A DNA stretch of 64,000 nucleotides from Rhodospirillum sp047263945 (GCF_047263945.1 NZ_JBLAVB010000003.1:558001-622000), one strand, 5' to 3'; shown: positions 42,338 through 51,506, counted from the stretch's first letter. The notes: a model not told the origin generated them from the letters alone. Numbers and translations: made by a program.

Positions 42338-42634
42338 TGTAACCAAAGGTTTGATGTTTTGACTGCGTCGGCGCACGAGGGGGGCGAAGGCGTGGATTTT
42401 GTCGGGCATTCGTTTCCGATGATTCAATGTTTGTTAAGGAAATGGGTGTGATAGTGTGAGACGGTGATAGGGACCGAAGGAGTCTGTCCGTCGCGATGAA
42501 TTTTACGCGACCCCCTCGACAGGCAGAGGCCCCCTCGGATATGTCCACAGGACCGCGTCCTCTCCGGAACGCAGTTCATCCTGAATGTGGTCCCAGTTGA
42601 ACGGGGCCCCACCAGAACGCGAAAGTCTGAAACC

Positions 42635-43042
42635 ATGGATCTGAGCAAACTGGCGATCTTTAAAATGGCGAAGGACCGCCTGGATTGGTCTGCCCAGCGC
42701 GAGAAGGTTCTGTCCCAGAACATCGCCAACGCCGATACGCCGAACTATAAGGCCAAAGATCTGAAGGAATTGGATTTCAAAAATTTGGCCCTCAGCCAAT
42801 CCAAGCGGGTCAATATGGTGCGAACGAATGCGGCCCATATGTCTGGTGGTCTGCCCGATAGCGGTCCCTACCAGGAGAAGGTGGAGCGCTATCCCTATGA
42901 AAGCTCGCCCGACGGCAACGAAGTGATTCTGGAAGAGCAGATGAGCAAGCTGGGCGAGACGAAGAGCCAATACACGATGTCCGTTCAGTTGCTTAAGAAA
43001 CATTTGAATATGATCAAGATCGCGACCCGTAGCGGTCGATAG
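42635..43042 (+). CDS. flgB: Flagellar basal-body rod protein FlgB
   Basis: A 135-residue proximal rod subunit, exported by the flagellar type III apparatus. The rod-family signature LSQNIANADTPNYKAKDL is near the N-terminus and the C-terminal helix (KSQYTMSVQLLKKHLNMIKIA) is typical. ATG 42635 gives the standard N-terminus MDLSKLAIFK. It begins the rightward flgB-flgC-fliE-fliQ-fliR-flhB block. Confidence 0.95.
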   Translation: MDLSKLAIFKMAKDRLDWSAQREKVLSQNIANADTPNYKAKDLKELDFKNLALSQSKRVNMVRTNAAHMSGGLPDSGPYQEKVERYPYESSPDGNEVILEEQMSKLGETKSQYTMSVQLLKKHLNMIKIATRSGR

Positions 43043-43065
43043 AACGGGGTTGGGGAAGCATAGAC

Positions 43066-43476
43066 ATGGATGAGCTGAAACAATCCAGCAAGATCGCCAC
43101 CTATGGCCTTAAGGCGCAGGCGGAGCGCTTGCGCACCATTTCTCAGAACCTCGCGAACGCCGATTCCGTGGCGGAACGGGCGGGAGAGGATCCCTATCGT
43201 CGGAGGATCATGACGTTCCGCGACGAAATGGACCGGGAATTGGGGGCAAAAGTGGTTAGGGTGGGGCGTCGGATGGAGGACATGAGCGCCTTCAACCGCG
43301 AATACAATCCCAGTCACCCCGCAGCGGACAATCAGGGTTACGTGTTGACGCCCAATGTCAATCCGTTGGTGGAGATGATGGATATGCGCGAAGCCCAGCG
43401 GTCCTACGAAGCCAATTTGAACGTGATCAAAACCGCTCGCGAGATGACCAAGAACACCTTGGAACTTCTGCAGTAA
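43066..43476 (+). CDS. flgC: Flagellar basal-body rod protein FlgC
   Basis: A 136-residue rod subunit with LRTISQNLANADSVAE near the start and the C-terminal VNPLVEMMDMREAQRSYEANL motif of the family. It begins 23 bases after flgB. Confidence 0.95.
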   Translation: MDELKQSSKIATYGLKAQAERLRTISQNLANADSVAERAGEDPYRRRIMTFRDEMDRELGAKVVRVGRRMEDMSAFNREYNPSHPAADNQGYVLTPNVNPLVEMMDMREAQRSYEANLNVIKTAREMTKNTLELLQ

Positions 43477-43537
43477 CAGAGACCTCATTCCTTAGGACTT
43501 CAGTCCCTCAGGGATATGTGTTCAGGAGAACAAACCC

Positions 43538-43864
43538 ATGGCCGTCGATTTCGCCAGTGCCGTTTCCGCCTATAAGTCTGCCTCACGCATGGGGGGGGCC
43601 GAAGGTGCAGGGGCGATCACCAATCCCATGGGCGAGAAGTCCGAGGGACCCAAATTCGCCGAAATGGTTCAGGGGGCCGTTCAGGAAACCATTGATGCGG
43701 GGCGCAAGGGCGAGGATATGACGAAGCTGGCCATCGAGGGAAAGGCCGACTTGCGGGATGTTGTCATGGCGGTGAACAATGCAGAGACCACCTTGCAGAC
43801 CGTTATTGCTGTGCGCGATAAAGTGGTGAATGCCTATGAATCTATTTTGCGGATGCCGATCTAA
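43538..43864 (+). CDS. fliE: Flagellar hook-basal body complex protein FliE
   Basis: A 108-residue MS-ring/rod adaptor. The C-terminal half matches FliE (VVMAVNNAETTLQTVIAVRDKVVNAYESILRMPI). CAGGAGAA lies before the ATG at 43538. It follows flgC by 61 bases, the usual flgB-flgC-fliE order. Confidence 0.93.
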   Translation: MAVDFASAVSAYKSASRMGGAEGAGAITNPMGEKSEGPKFAEMVQGAVQETIDAGRKGEDMTKLAIEGKADLRDVVMAVNNAETTLQTVIAVRDKVVNAYESILRMPI

Positions 43865-44036
43865 TTTTGTTCAATTCTAAATTGTACTATGGGTTGGACC
43901 GAACTGGTTTGATCCTGGTGCGCTCAGGCCCTGCCTCTTGCGGGCATTGACCAAAACCGGGCGAACCCTATCATAGGCTTGGCAAGATCATAGGCTGGGC
44001 AAGGTGTGTCGCGGTGTCGGAAAGTGAGGATTCCCT

Positions 44037-44303
44037 GTGGAAGAGGCGATGATCATGGATGTGGCGCGGGATGCCATTTTCACCATGCTGCTCGTCTCCG
44101 CGCCGCCCTTGTTGGCTGGTATGGCTATCGGTTTGGTCATTGCCCTCTTCCAGACGCTGACCCAAATTCAGGAAATGACCTTGATCTTTGTTCCCAAGAT
44201 CATTTTGGTTTTCGCCGTCATTATGCTTCTGTTGCCCTGGATGGTGCGGGAAGTTTCTGAATTTATGGAACGCCTCATGGACATCGCCGTATCCCTATCC
44301 TGA
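44037..44303 (+). CDS. fliQ: Flagellar export apparatus protein FliQ
   Basis: An 88-residue export-gate subunit with two membrane helices and the family segment ALFQTLTQIQEMTLIFVPKI. The start is GTG 44037 (TGAGGA upstream); ATG 44049 or 44055 are alternatives. A 17-bp tandem duplication (about 43971-44002, CATAGGCT.GGCAAG) lies in the gap after fliE. Confidence 0.95.
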   Translation: MEEAMIMDVARDAIFTMLLVSAPPLLAGMAIGLVIALFQTLTQIQEMTLIFVPKIILVFAVIMLLLPWMVREVSEFMERLMDIAVSLS

Positions 44304-44336
44304 TCCCTGTCAAAGGGAAGAAAGGGGGACACCCCG

Positions 44337-45095
44337 ATGTTCGACGCCTATCTTGACCTGAATGTCTTCCATTTGCTTCTGATCTTCGTCCGTTTGGGGG
44401 CGGCGATGATGGTCTTGCCCGGGTTTGGTACCGCCTATCTTTCCGTCCAAGTTCGCCTTTTATTGGCGGTGACCATTTCTGTGGTCGTGCTGCCCACAGT
44501 GGGTGGTGGATTGCCCCCCATCCCGGATAATGCCACGCTGTTGGTCCTCCTGATTCTCGCCGAAGCGATGATCGGCTTTTTTTTGGGACTGTTGGGCCAA
44601 TTCTTGATGGTTCCCATCAATCTGGCGGGGACGGTGATGGGGTTTTCCACGGGCCTGATGATGGCTCAGGCTTTTGATCCTGCAACCTCTCAGCAGGATA
44701 GCCTGATTTCCGGCTTTTTGTCGGAAGTGGCTCTTGTGCTGCTGTTCACCCTTGGCATGCACCATTTGATGTTGCAAGCGATTGTCGGCAGTTACCAAGT
44801 CTTTCCGCCTGGAATCCTGCCCGATACCGGCGACATTATTCGGCTTCTTTCCAAATTGCTCACCGATGGTTTTCGTCTCGGCTGGCAATTGGCGTCACCC
44901 TTCGTGGTTTATGGCATTATCTTCCAGGCCACCTTGGGCGTGCTTGCCCGGTTGATGCCCCAGTTGAATGTCCTTTTCGTAGCCATGCCCGGCCAGATTA
45001 TTTTCGGCTTATCTCTGTTGATGACCACTGTGCCGGTGATCCTCATGGCCTTCATGGGGCATTTCGAGGATAATTTCATCGGCTTCCTTCGCTAG
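44337..45095 (+). CDS. fliR: Flagellar export apparatus protein FliR
   Basis: A 252-residue multi-span export-gate protein. Recognised by VFHLLLIFVRLGAAMMVLPGFG at the start, the middle GTVMGFSTGLMMAQAFDPATS loop and its place between fliQ and flhB. 33 bases separate it from fliQ. Two repeat families fill the 346 bases before flhB. Confidence 0.94.
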   Translation: MFDAYLDLNVFHLLLIFVRLGAAMMVLPGFGTAYLSVQVRLLLAVTISVVVLPTVGGGLPPIPDNATLLVLLILAEAMIGFFLGLLGQFLMVPINLAGTVMGFSTGLMMAQAFDPATSQQDSLISGFLSEVALVLLFTLGMHHLMLQAIVGSYQVFPPGILPDTGDIIRLLSKLLTDGFRLGWQLASPFVVYGIIFQATLGVLARLMPQLNVLFVAMPGQIIFGLSLLMTTVPVILMAFMGHFEDNFIGFLR

Positions 45096-45106
45096 ATCAA
45101 ATCCTT

Positions 45107-45244
45107 ATACCAAGCGGCGCGGGTTTAAACCCACGCCGCTTTTCTTGCGTTCAAACGCCAGGCGGGCTTTTACCCGCCATAAGGCGCGGCGGCCACTTGG
45201 CCCCTTCCAAGGTGCGGTGAGGCAAACTCACCGCACCTGGGTAT
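45107..45244. repeat. Family D repeat, copy 2 (138 bp)
   Basis: Nearly identical in sequence and equal in length to 19954-20091, starting ATACCAAG and ending CTGGGTAT. It starts 12 bases after the fliR stop in the middle of a flagellar operon, so its hairpins may affect fliR-flhB read-through. Confidence 0.88.
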
Positions 45245-45248
45245 GAGC

Positions 45249-45395
45249 CTATCGCGTGGACCGGAAAACCGGTTCCCACTTTTCCGCGCGATACTCTAGA
45301 GTGAAACGGGATCAGCTTGGGTCCACGCGCTTGGTTTTACTCTCGTTCATATCGATAGGAGAGTATCTTCGAGACCAAATGGGTCCAATCTGATT
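45249..45395. repeat. Palindrome chain before flhB
   Basis: A degenerate TATCGCGTGGACCGG...CCGCGCGATA palindrome, the 47-bp-type element (45298-45343, with a diverged right arm) and a half copy of family A (45362-45395) are joined by CTCTAG, the same order as at 40763-40946. The A copy lacks its right arm. Confidence 0.75.
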
Positions 45396-45441
45396 GCGCT
45401 GAATGCGAGCGGTGGGGGATCAATAACCCTGGAAGGGCGTC

Positions 45442-46512
45442 ATGGCCGACGAGGACAAGGACTCAAAGACAGAGGACCCGACGGCGAAAAAGCTGGCGAA
45501 GACTCGGGAAGAGGGGCAGGTCGCCCAGTCGCAGGAGGTCAAAAGCTTCGCCTTGCTGGCTGGCGCTCTGGTCATCGTGGCCATTCTGTCCCCCTGGATC
45601 ACCGACCGGATTGCGCTACTGAGTATCACCTTCCTGGATCGTCCCCATATGTTCCATCTGGATGCGGAGGGGTTGCGGGATCTATTGTCGGCGCTCTTGT
45701 TGAAAGTGGGCTTCCTGATGATTCTGCCCTTGGGGCTGCTCGTCCTGCTCGCGATACTGTCCTGTGTGGGGCAATTCGGCTTTCTCTGGGCACCCAAGCG
45801 GATGGCACCGAAGCTGAACAAAATCAGTCCCATCGGTGGGTTGAAGAAGTTGTTTTCCATCCGCACGGTGATGGAGGGGGCAAAGAGCATCGTCAAGATG
45901 GGCCTGGTGTTGGCCGTGGTCTATGTGCTTTTGGCTCCCCGCCTGTCGAACCCCGAGCGGTTCATGGACCAGGATATGGCCGTGACGCTGGTTGAACTGC
46001 ACGAGCTGTTGATCCTGCTTCTCGTGGCGGTGGTGGTGATCGTGGCGGCCATCGCAGCGGCTGACTTTACCTTCCAGACATACAAGCACAACGAAGACCA
46101 GAAAATGACGAAGCAGGAGGTCAAGGACGAGCATAAAAATACCGAGGGCGACCCCCAGATCAAAAGCAAAATCCGCCAATTGCGGATGCAACGGTCCCGG
46201 GAGCGGATGATGGCCAAGGTGCCCGAGGCCAGCGTCGTGGTGACAAACCCGACCCACTTCGCCGTCGCTCTGAAATACGATATGGAAACCATGTCTGCCC
46301 CGGTCCTGGTGGCCAAGGGGCAGGACTTCATCGCCCTGAAAATCCGTGAAATCGCCGAGGACAACGAAGTGCCCATCGTTGAAAATCCGCCCCTGGCCCG
46401 AGGCCTGTATGCCGCAGTCGAAATCGACCATGAAATCCCTGCAGAGCACTATAAGGCTGTTGCCGAGGTCATCGGTTACGTGATGCGCCTGAAAAAGACC
46501 ACCAAACGATGA
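45442..46512 (+). CDS. flhB: Flagellar export switch protein FlhB
   Basis: A 356-residue export gate protein that switches substrate class after autocleavage. Four membrane spans precede a cytoplasmic domain with the cleavage motif N269-P270-T-H (VVTNPTHFAVAL). The N-terminus DSKTEDPTAKKLAKTREEGQV is typical. Its stop overlaps the cckA ATG by four bases, coupling the two. Confidence 0.96.
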   Translation: MADEDKDSKTEDPTAKKLAKTREEGQVAQSQEVKSFALLAGALVIVAILSPWITDRIALLSITFLDRPHMFHLDAEGLRDLLSALLLKVGFLMILPLGLLVLLAILSCVGQFGFLWAPKRMAPKLNKISPIGGLKKLFSIRTVMEGAKSIVKMGLVLAVVYVLLAPRLSNPERFMDQDMAVTLVELHELLILLLVAVVVIVAAIAAADFTFQTYKHNEDQKMTKQEVKDEHKNTEGDPQIKSKIRQLRMQRSRERMMAKVPEASVVVTNPTHFAVALKYDMETMSAPVLVAKGQDFIALKIREIAEDNEVPIVENPPLARGLYAAVEIDHEIPAEHYKAVAEVIGYVMRLKKTTKR

Positions 46513-49067
46513 ATGACAGGAGACGGGCCGCAGGACCCGGCAAAGGACTTGCCACAGGATTTGACAGTGGCGGGATGGACGGTCTCCCCTTATGGGGGAG
46601 CGTTCTGGGCACGGGCATTGCGCTGGGGGGGGGCTTTGGGACCCTGCTGGGCGTGGGGCCGCTGGCTGGGGGCTGTGCGGTCCTGGGCAGTCTGCTCGCC
46701 TTGGCATCCCTGGGAGGACTGCGCCAAAGAAACCTCCGCCTGATAGAAGATGCGGCGCGGGGCCGTGCGGCTGCGGCCCTGCTTGACGCCGAAGATGGCC
46801 CCCGACTATTGGGAGGACCCGAAGAGGGACGGGTTTTGCACGCCAATACCCAGGCGGTGAGTCAATGGGGAGAAGGGGAGCCCCTGGAGCACCTCCGCCG
46901 TCGGCTGCATGGCGATATGATGGCTGCGGATGCCCTGGAACGGCTGGAGGAAGCGGCCCGCCAAGGCTTGAAGGAGGAGGTGGATCTTCCCTTGAGGGAG
47001 GAGGGACTGGGGGCCTTCAGCGAGCCGGAGTGGGCGCGCGTCATGGTCATGCCGGGCCCCGAGACAGGCACCCGCATGTGGTTCAGCCGGGACGTGACGG
47101 CGCGCCGGGCCATTGACGAGGTCCTGCTGCGCGAGCGGGAAGAGCTGGCGGATTTCCTCTATTTTCTACCCGCCGGGCTCTATTCTGTCGATAGCGAGGG
47201 GCGGCTGCGCTACGTCAATCAGGTGCTCGCGCAATGGCTGGGGCGGACGGCCGAGACGATGGTTGGCATGGATTTGGGGGAGATGGTCGACGGACAGATT
47301 CCTGCCCTCGACGGGGCCTGGGAGGGGCGGCTGCGCTTCCTTCCCCTGGACGATCCCCCCTTTGACGCGGAGGTTCGCCAGGCCACTTTCGACGATGCCG
47401 GGCATTTGCGAACCCGGTCGGTGGTTACCCGCTTGCCCGAGGTCATACCCCGGGCCGGGGAAGGGGAGGGCGGTTGGACCCGCCGTCGCCCCTGGCTATT
47501 TGACGGTGCCCCCGTAGGCATTGCCCTGCTGGATCCGGAAGGGGCGATTACCGATTGCAACGCCTCTTTCCTGGCTATGGTCGGATCGGATCGGTCCGAG
47601 GTGCTCGATAGCCCCTTTTCTGGATTGGTCGCCGTTTCGGACCGGGCCGATCTGGTCCGATTGGTGTCCCGGGTGGGCTCCGGAGCCTTGGACGGTGCAC
47701 GCGCGGACTTGCGGCTGACCGTTGCCCAGGGGGAGGAAACCCGGGAGGTGGCGGTTGGGGTCTTCCTTTCGCCCATGACCGGTGCCGGTTCCGCGGCCCG
47801 GATGGGAGAGCCCCCAGACGGGGTTGTCGCCCATCTGATTGACACCACGGAACAAAAGAACTTGGAACAGCAATTCGCTCAAGCGCAGAAGATGCAGGCC
47901 ATGGGGCAACTGGCCGGTGGGGTGGCGCACGATTTCAACAATCTTTTGACAGCCATGATTGGCTTTTCGGACTTGCTGCTGCAACGCCACGGCATTGGGG
48001 ATCCCAGCTTTGCCGATATCATGCAGATCAAGCAGAACGCCAATCGGGCGGCCAATCTGGTGCGGCAGTTGCTGGCCTTTTCCCGGCGCCAGCCCCTGCG
48101 TCCGCGCTTGTTGTCGGTGACCGATGGATTGTCGGAACTCTCCCACCTGCTGCGCCGCCTGCTGGGTGAGCGGGTGACCCTCAAGATGCTTCACAGTCAG
48201 GAGCCGGGGCATATCAAGGTGGATCCGGGTCAGTTCGATCAGGTGATCATCAACCTGGCTGTCAACGCCCGGGACGCCATGCCGGAGGGGGGAACGGTGA
48301 CGATTTCCACCCATCGGGAAATTGTCGACGGGACGGGGCGGAAAGGGGTGAACTCTGTCCCATCCGGAGACTATGTGGTTATTGATGTGACCGATACAGG
48401 CATGGGGATCAGCCGGGAGAATCTCGCCCGCTTGTTCGAGCCCTTTTTCACCACCAAATCCGAGGGCACCGCAGGGGCCGGCACGGGCCTGGGATTGTCT
48501 ACCGTATATGGAATCGTCCGCCAGACCGAAGGGTATATTTTTGTGGATTCCGCCCAGGGGGAGGGCGCGACCTTCACCATCTACCTGCCGCGCCACGAAC
48601 CGCCGCCGGATGGTGTTGCACCGGCGGCAGGCAGTGACGCCCTGGCGACAGGACCGACGAAGGAGGGGGGAGGCAAGGCCGAGGAGGATGTCCGCGACCT
48701 GTCGGGCAAGGAGACCATCCTGCTGGTGGAGGACGAGGACGCCGTCCGGATCTTCGGCGCCCGTGCCCTACGCAACAAGGGCTATACGGTGCTGGAGGCT
48801 CGCAGTGGTGAAGGTGCCATGGAGGTTTTGGAAACCGGACAGGGGATCGATCTGCTGATCACCGATATGGTCATGCCCGGCATGGACGGGGCTAAACTCT
48901 CCGTCAAAGCCAGGGAGAACCGTCCCGGCTTGCGGATTATTTTGATCTCCGGCTACTCGGAGGACGTGATCAAGGGGGATATCGTCGACCAGCCCGACAC
49001 CCATTTCCTGCCAAAACCTTTCAGCCTCAAGGCCCTGGCTGAAAAGGTGCGGGAGGTTTTGAATTAG
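46509..49067 (+). CDS. cckA: Hybrid histidine kinase CckA
   Basis: A cell-cycle and flagellar regulator that phosphorylates CtrA via ChpT. The 852 residues contain two N-terminal membrane spans (about 28-70), PAS-like domains (about 95-440), the HisKA box with H474 (GGVAHDFNNLL), a catalytic ATPase domain (NLAVNARDAMPEGG, GTGLGLSTVYGI) and a C-terminal receiver with D786 (LLITDMVMPGMDG). It is translationally coupled to flhB, linking the regulator with flagellar export genes. Confidence 0.92.
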   Translation: MNDRRRAAGPGKGLATGFDSGGMDGLPLWGSVLGTGIALGGGFGTLLGVGPLAGGCAVLGSLLALASLGGLRQRNLRLIEDAARGRAAAALLDAEDGPRLLGGPEEGRVLHANTQAVSQWGEGEPLEHLRRRLHGDMMAADALERLEEAARQGLKEEVDLPLREEGLGAFSEPEWARVMVMPGPETGTRMWFSRDVTARRAIDEVLLREREELADFLYFLPAGLYSVDSEGRLRYVNQVLAQWLGRTAETMVGMDLGEMVDGQIPALDGAWEGRLRFLPLDDPPFDAEVRQATFDDAGHLRTRSVVTRLPEVIPRAGEGEGGWTRRRPWLFDGAPVGIALLDPEGAITDCNASFLAMVGSDRSEVLDSPFSGLVAVSDRADLVRLVSRVGSGALDGARADLRLTVAQGEETREVAVGVFLSPMTGAGSAARMGEPPDGVVAHLIDTTEQKNLEQQFAQAQKMQAMGQLAGGVAHDFNNLLTAMIGFSDLLLQRHGIGDPSFADIMQIKQNANRAANLVRQLLAFSRRQPLRPRLLSVTDGLSELSHLLRRLLGERVTLKMLHSQEPGHIKVDPGQFDQVIINLAVNARDAMPEGGTVTISTHREIVDGTGRKGVNSVPSGDYVVIDVTDTGMGISRENLARLFEPFFTTKSEGTAGAGTGLGLSTVYGIVRQTEGYIFVDSAQGEGATFTIYLPRHEPPPDGVAPAAGSDALATGPTKEGGGKAEEDVRDLSGKETILLVEDEDAVRIFGARALRNKGYTVLEARSGEGAMEVLETGQGIDLLITDMVMPGMDGAKLSVKARENRPGLRIILISGYSEDVIKGDIVDQPDTHFLPKPFSLKALAEKVREVLN

Positions 49068-49089
49068 AGCCGGATTGCGACCTTGAGTC

Positions 49090-49208
49090 GTGACACGCTA
49101 CACGAGAGGGGGTGTTTTCCAGTCACGGGGCTTTGCCCCGTCCCCCACTGGGGCCGAAAGGCCCCAGACTCCAAGCCTAAAAAACACGAGACACTGTCGT
49201 GTCCCGTG
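49090..49208. repeat. Family B mosaic repeat, about 119 bp
   Basis: Left end CTACACGAGAGGG; right end GACACTGTCGTGTCC. Inside are CACGGGGCTTTGCCCCGT and CTGGGGCCGAAAGGCCCCAG, the blocks found at 28612-28690. Confidence 0.82.
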
Positions 49209-49240
49209 GATCCATAAATCAGGCGAGATGCTCTAGAATG

Positions 49241-49302
49241 AGAGTCTCTTCGAGATCCAGTTTGGTCGCGAAGCGACCCAACTGGATCTCGGAGCACTCT
49301 AG
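49241..49302. repeat. Family A palindrome, copy 4, overlapping the ribH stop
   Basis: A 60-bp palindrome (49241-49300), AGAGTCTCTTCGAGATCCAG...CTGGATCTCGGAGCACTCT. Its right edge CTAG (49299-49302) contains the TAG stop of leftward ribH. It is positioned to form a terminator hairpin immediately at the end of the mRNA. Confidence 0.88.
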
Positions 49303-49733
49303 GCTGCCATACTGGCGCGGACCCTTTGGACCTGGAGGGCCGCTTCCGCCGCCTCCCGGCCCTTGATCACGAAATGCTCCCGATAGATGGCCTTGTGGTG
49401 TTCGGTTTCCTGGTAGTGGTGCGGTGTCAGGGAGACGGATAGCACAGGAACGCCGCTGTCCAGGCTGGCTCGCATCAGGCCATCGACAACGGCCTGGGCC
49501 ACGAAATCGTGGCGGTAGATGCCGCCGTCAACCACGAGCGCCGCAGCCACCACGGCGCCGTACCGGCCCGTTTGGGCGAGGTCCCGGGCGAGCAGGGGCA
49601 TTTCGAAGGCTCCCGGCACGTCGAAGACTTCAATTTGGTGGTCGGGAATGAGTTGGGTGAACCCCACCAAGGCCTGGTCAACAATGTCGTTGTGCCAATT
49701 GGCCTTGATGAACGCATATTGGGTGTGTGTCAT
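49299..49733 (-). CDS. ribH: 6,7-dimethyl-8-ribityllumazine synthase (RibH2 type)
   Basis: Catalyses the penultimate step of riboflavin synthesis. The 144-residue product begins MTHTQYAFIKANWHNDIVDQ and carries the VPGAFEMPLLARDLA substrate-binding and PHHYQETEHHK catalytic regions; the latter is characteristic of the RibH2 (decameric) subtype. AAAGGAG precedes ATG 49733. It is controlled by the FMN riboswitch upstream. Its stop codon is formed by a palindromic repeat. Confidence 0.92.
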   Translation of the reverse strand: MTHTQYAFIKANWHNDIVDQALVGFTQLIPDHQIEVFDVPGAFEMPLLARDLAQTGRYGAVVAAALVVDGGIYRHDFVAQAVVDGLMRASLDSGVPVLSVSLTPHHYQETEHHKAIYREHFVIKGREAAEAALQVQRVRASMAA

Positions 49734-49821
49734 GGTGATCTCCTTTCGGGTTGGACACGGCACCCAAGGCGATCACACGCAAATACCTCCGCCCCGCACC
49801 ATGGTCATGGGCGGGGAGGTT

Positions 49822-49978
49822 GCGCGTTCTCTTCCATCCGGACTGTAACCGTCGGCTCAGGCCTCTCACCTGATCTGCTTGACCCTTTCCCTTTGGGGAT
49901 TCCCTTTGAAAAGGCGCTCGCGGGCTCGCGGATTTCGCCGCATACCGCCGGTGGGGACTTTCACCCCGCCCTGAGAAC
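49822..49978 (-). promoter_or_regulatory. FMN riboswitch (RFN element)
   Basis: Read leftward, the region shows the conserved RFN core: GGGCGGGGTGAAAGTCCCC, ACCGGCGGTA, then AAGGGTCAAGCAGATCAGG, TGAGAGGCCTGAGCCGACGG, TTACAGTCCGGATG and GAAGAGAACGC. It ends about 90 bases before the ribH start, allowing control of translation or termination by flavin mononucleotide. Confidence 0.96.
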
Positions 49979-50055
49979 GAAGACACTATTTCCGTTTTCC
50001 GCCGCCTTGGCAAGGAGGGGAATACGCATAGGGGTGCCCCCGAACCCGCATTTTT

Positions 50056-50209
50056 TTAGCCTGGGGTCTGGGGCCCTTCGGCCAATACATGTCCGGGGTC
50101 TGGGGCCTTTCGGCCAATACATGTCCGGGGTCTGGGGCCTTTCGGCCCCAGTGGGGGAAGGGGCAAAGCTCCGTGAAGGGAAAACCCCCACTGTTGTGTA
50201 CAGTGGGAG
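50056..50209. repeat. Family B mosaic repeat with internal tandem units
   Basis: A unit of about 32 bp (GGCCAATACATGTCCGGGGT followed by CTGGGGCCTTTC) is repeated twice before a GGCCCCAGTGGGGG hairpin, a GGGGCAAAGCTCC hairpin, and the end CCCCACTGTTGTGTAC. The same unit recurs at 52470-52530. It lies between the ribH leader and the HDAC-family gene. Confidence 0.8.
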
Positions 50210-50232
50210 GGGGCTACCCGCGCCGCGTGGTA

Positions 50233-51267
50233 TTATGCTCCCTCAAACCCATTCAGCACAGCAACGACGTTTTGCCCCAGCTCCGCCGTGGCGTAGCCGC
50301 CTTCCTGGATGATCGCGGTGGGCAGGTTGAGGCTTGCCAAGCGGCCACCGATTCGGGGGAAAGCTGTGGCGGGAAGAAGGAAACTTGAGAGGGGATCCCC
50401 TTCCCAAGTGTCCACGCCGAGAGAGACCACAATGGCGTCAGCCCCAAACGCCTGGACTCGCTTGAGCAGGTGGTTCAGAGCGGCCATCCAGGTGGTTTCG
50501 CCCGTGCCCTCGGGCAGGGGCAGGTTCAAGGTTGTGCCCTCTCCGTCCCCTTGGCCGATCTCGTCGGCGTAGCCCATGAAGTAGGGGAAGCCGAAACTGG
50601 GATCGGCGTGTAGGGAGCCGAAAAAGACGTCCGAGCGGTCATAAAACAGCGCCTGGGTGCCGTTGCCATGGTGGTAGTCCACGTCGATGACGGCCACCCG
50701 GTCGGCCCCGTGATCCCTGAAGGACTGGGCGGCGATGGCCGCATTGTTCAGGTAACAATATCCCCCCATCAAGGCCGCTGCCGCGTGATGGCCCGGCGGA
50801 CGACACAGCGCATAGGCCACCTGCTCGCCCCCTTGCACGGCCATGGCTGCGGAGAGCGCCACCATGGCGGACGCTTTCACCGCATCCCAAGTGCCCTGGG
50901 CGATGGGCGTGCCGGAATCGAAGTTGTACCAACCCAACAGGGCTTCGATGGATTGGGGCTTGCGGTGTCCCACGCCGGGCACCGGCCAAGCCGTGGGGTA
51001 GGCCGGCGCGTCGTCGTTCCCCTTGTTGGAAGCCCAAAGGCCCCAGGCCGTGCGGAGAAAATCCACGTAGTCCGTCGCATGCACCCGGGTCAAAGGGTCA
51101 AGGCCGTGATCTGCCGGGCATTCCGGTACTGGGAAACCTGCGGTCTCCAGTGCGGTCAGGATGCTCTCTACCCGGACGAGGCTTTCCCTATGGGGGATTG
51201 CTTCGCCTCGACTGAATTCCATGGAGGGAGCGTGGGCGAGCTGGGTGGGGGAGTGGAAAACGCGCAT
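50233..51267 (-). CDS. Histone-deacetylase-family amidohydrolase (acetylpolyamine amidohydrolase-like)
   Basis: A zinc-dependent deacetylase of 344 residues. The catalytic motif RPPGHHA, the metal-binding DVDYHHGNGTQALFYDR and the GVDTWEGDPLS segment are intact. In bacteria the family removes acetyl groups from polyamines or related amides; the extended loop (KPQSIEALLGWYNFDSGTPIAQG) fits the acetylpolyamine group better than the acetoin-utilisation AcuC group. The exact substrate is unknown. Confidence 0.85.
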   Translation of the reverse strand: MRVFHSPTQLAHAPSMEFSRGEAIPHRESLVRVESILTALETAGFPVPECPADHGLDPLTRVHATDYVDFLRTAWGLWASNKGNDDAPAYPTAWPVPGVGHRKPQSIEALLGWYNFDSGTPIAQGTWDAVKASAMVALSAAMAVQGGEQVAYALCRPPGHHAAAALMGGYCYLNNAAIAAQSFRDHGADRVAVIDVDYHHGNGTQALFYDRSDVFFGSLHADPSFGFPYFMGYADEIGQGDGEGTTLNLPLPEGTGETTWMAALNHLLKRVQAFGADAIVVSLGVDTWEGDPLSSFLLPATAFPRIGGRLASLNLPTAIIQEGGYATAELGQNVVAVLNGFEGA

Positions 51268-51506
51268 GATCTATCCAAATAACAAATTTGTTGACGCGCC
51301 GGGAGATTGTCATGTTCCAGACGGTCGTTCAACGCGCTTTGGATCAAATGTCGCTTTGTGCACAAGACAAACGGCCTGATCGGGGAAGCAATAATCACCT
51401 TGGAAGGATTGTCCGTTGGGAAGATACTGCGCTCATGGGGCAAGGAGTGGGTTTGCACGGGGGTGCAGACATGGCATCGGTCACTATCGTCGGGTAAGGA
51501 AAAGGT

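Larger units (their letters stand above)
41932..42634. other. Divergent flagellar promoter region with repeats
   Basis: A 703-base region between fhlB-like and flgB genes. It contains the CtrA box, a family B repeat (42075-42248) and a set of GATCTAA/TTAGATC inverted repeats (42267-42337). No gene is evident. The flgB promoter should lie in 42338-42630, but I see no clear sigma-54 or sigma-28 match. Confidence 0.6.
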
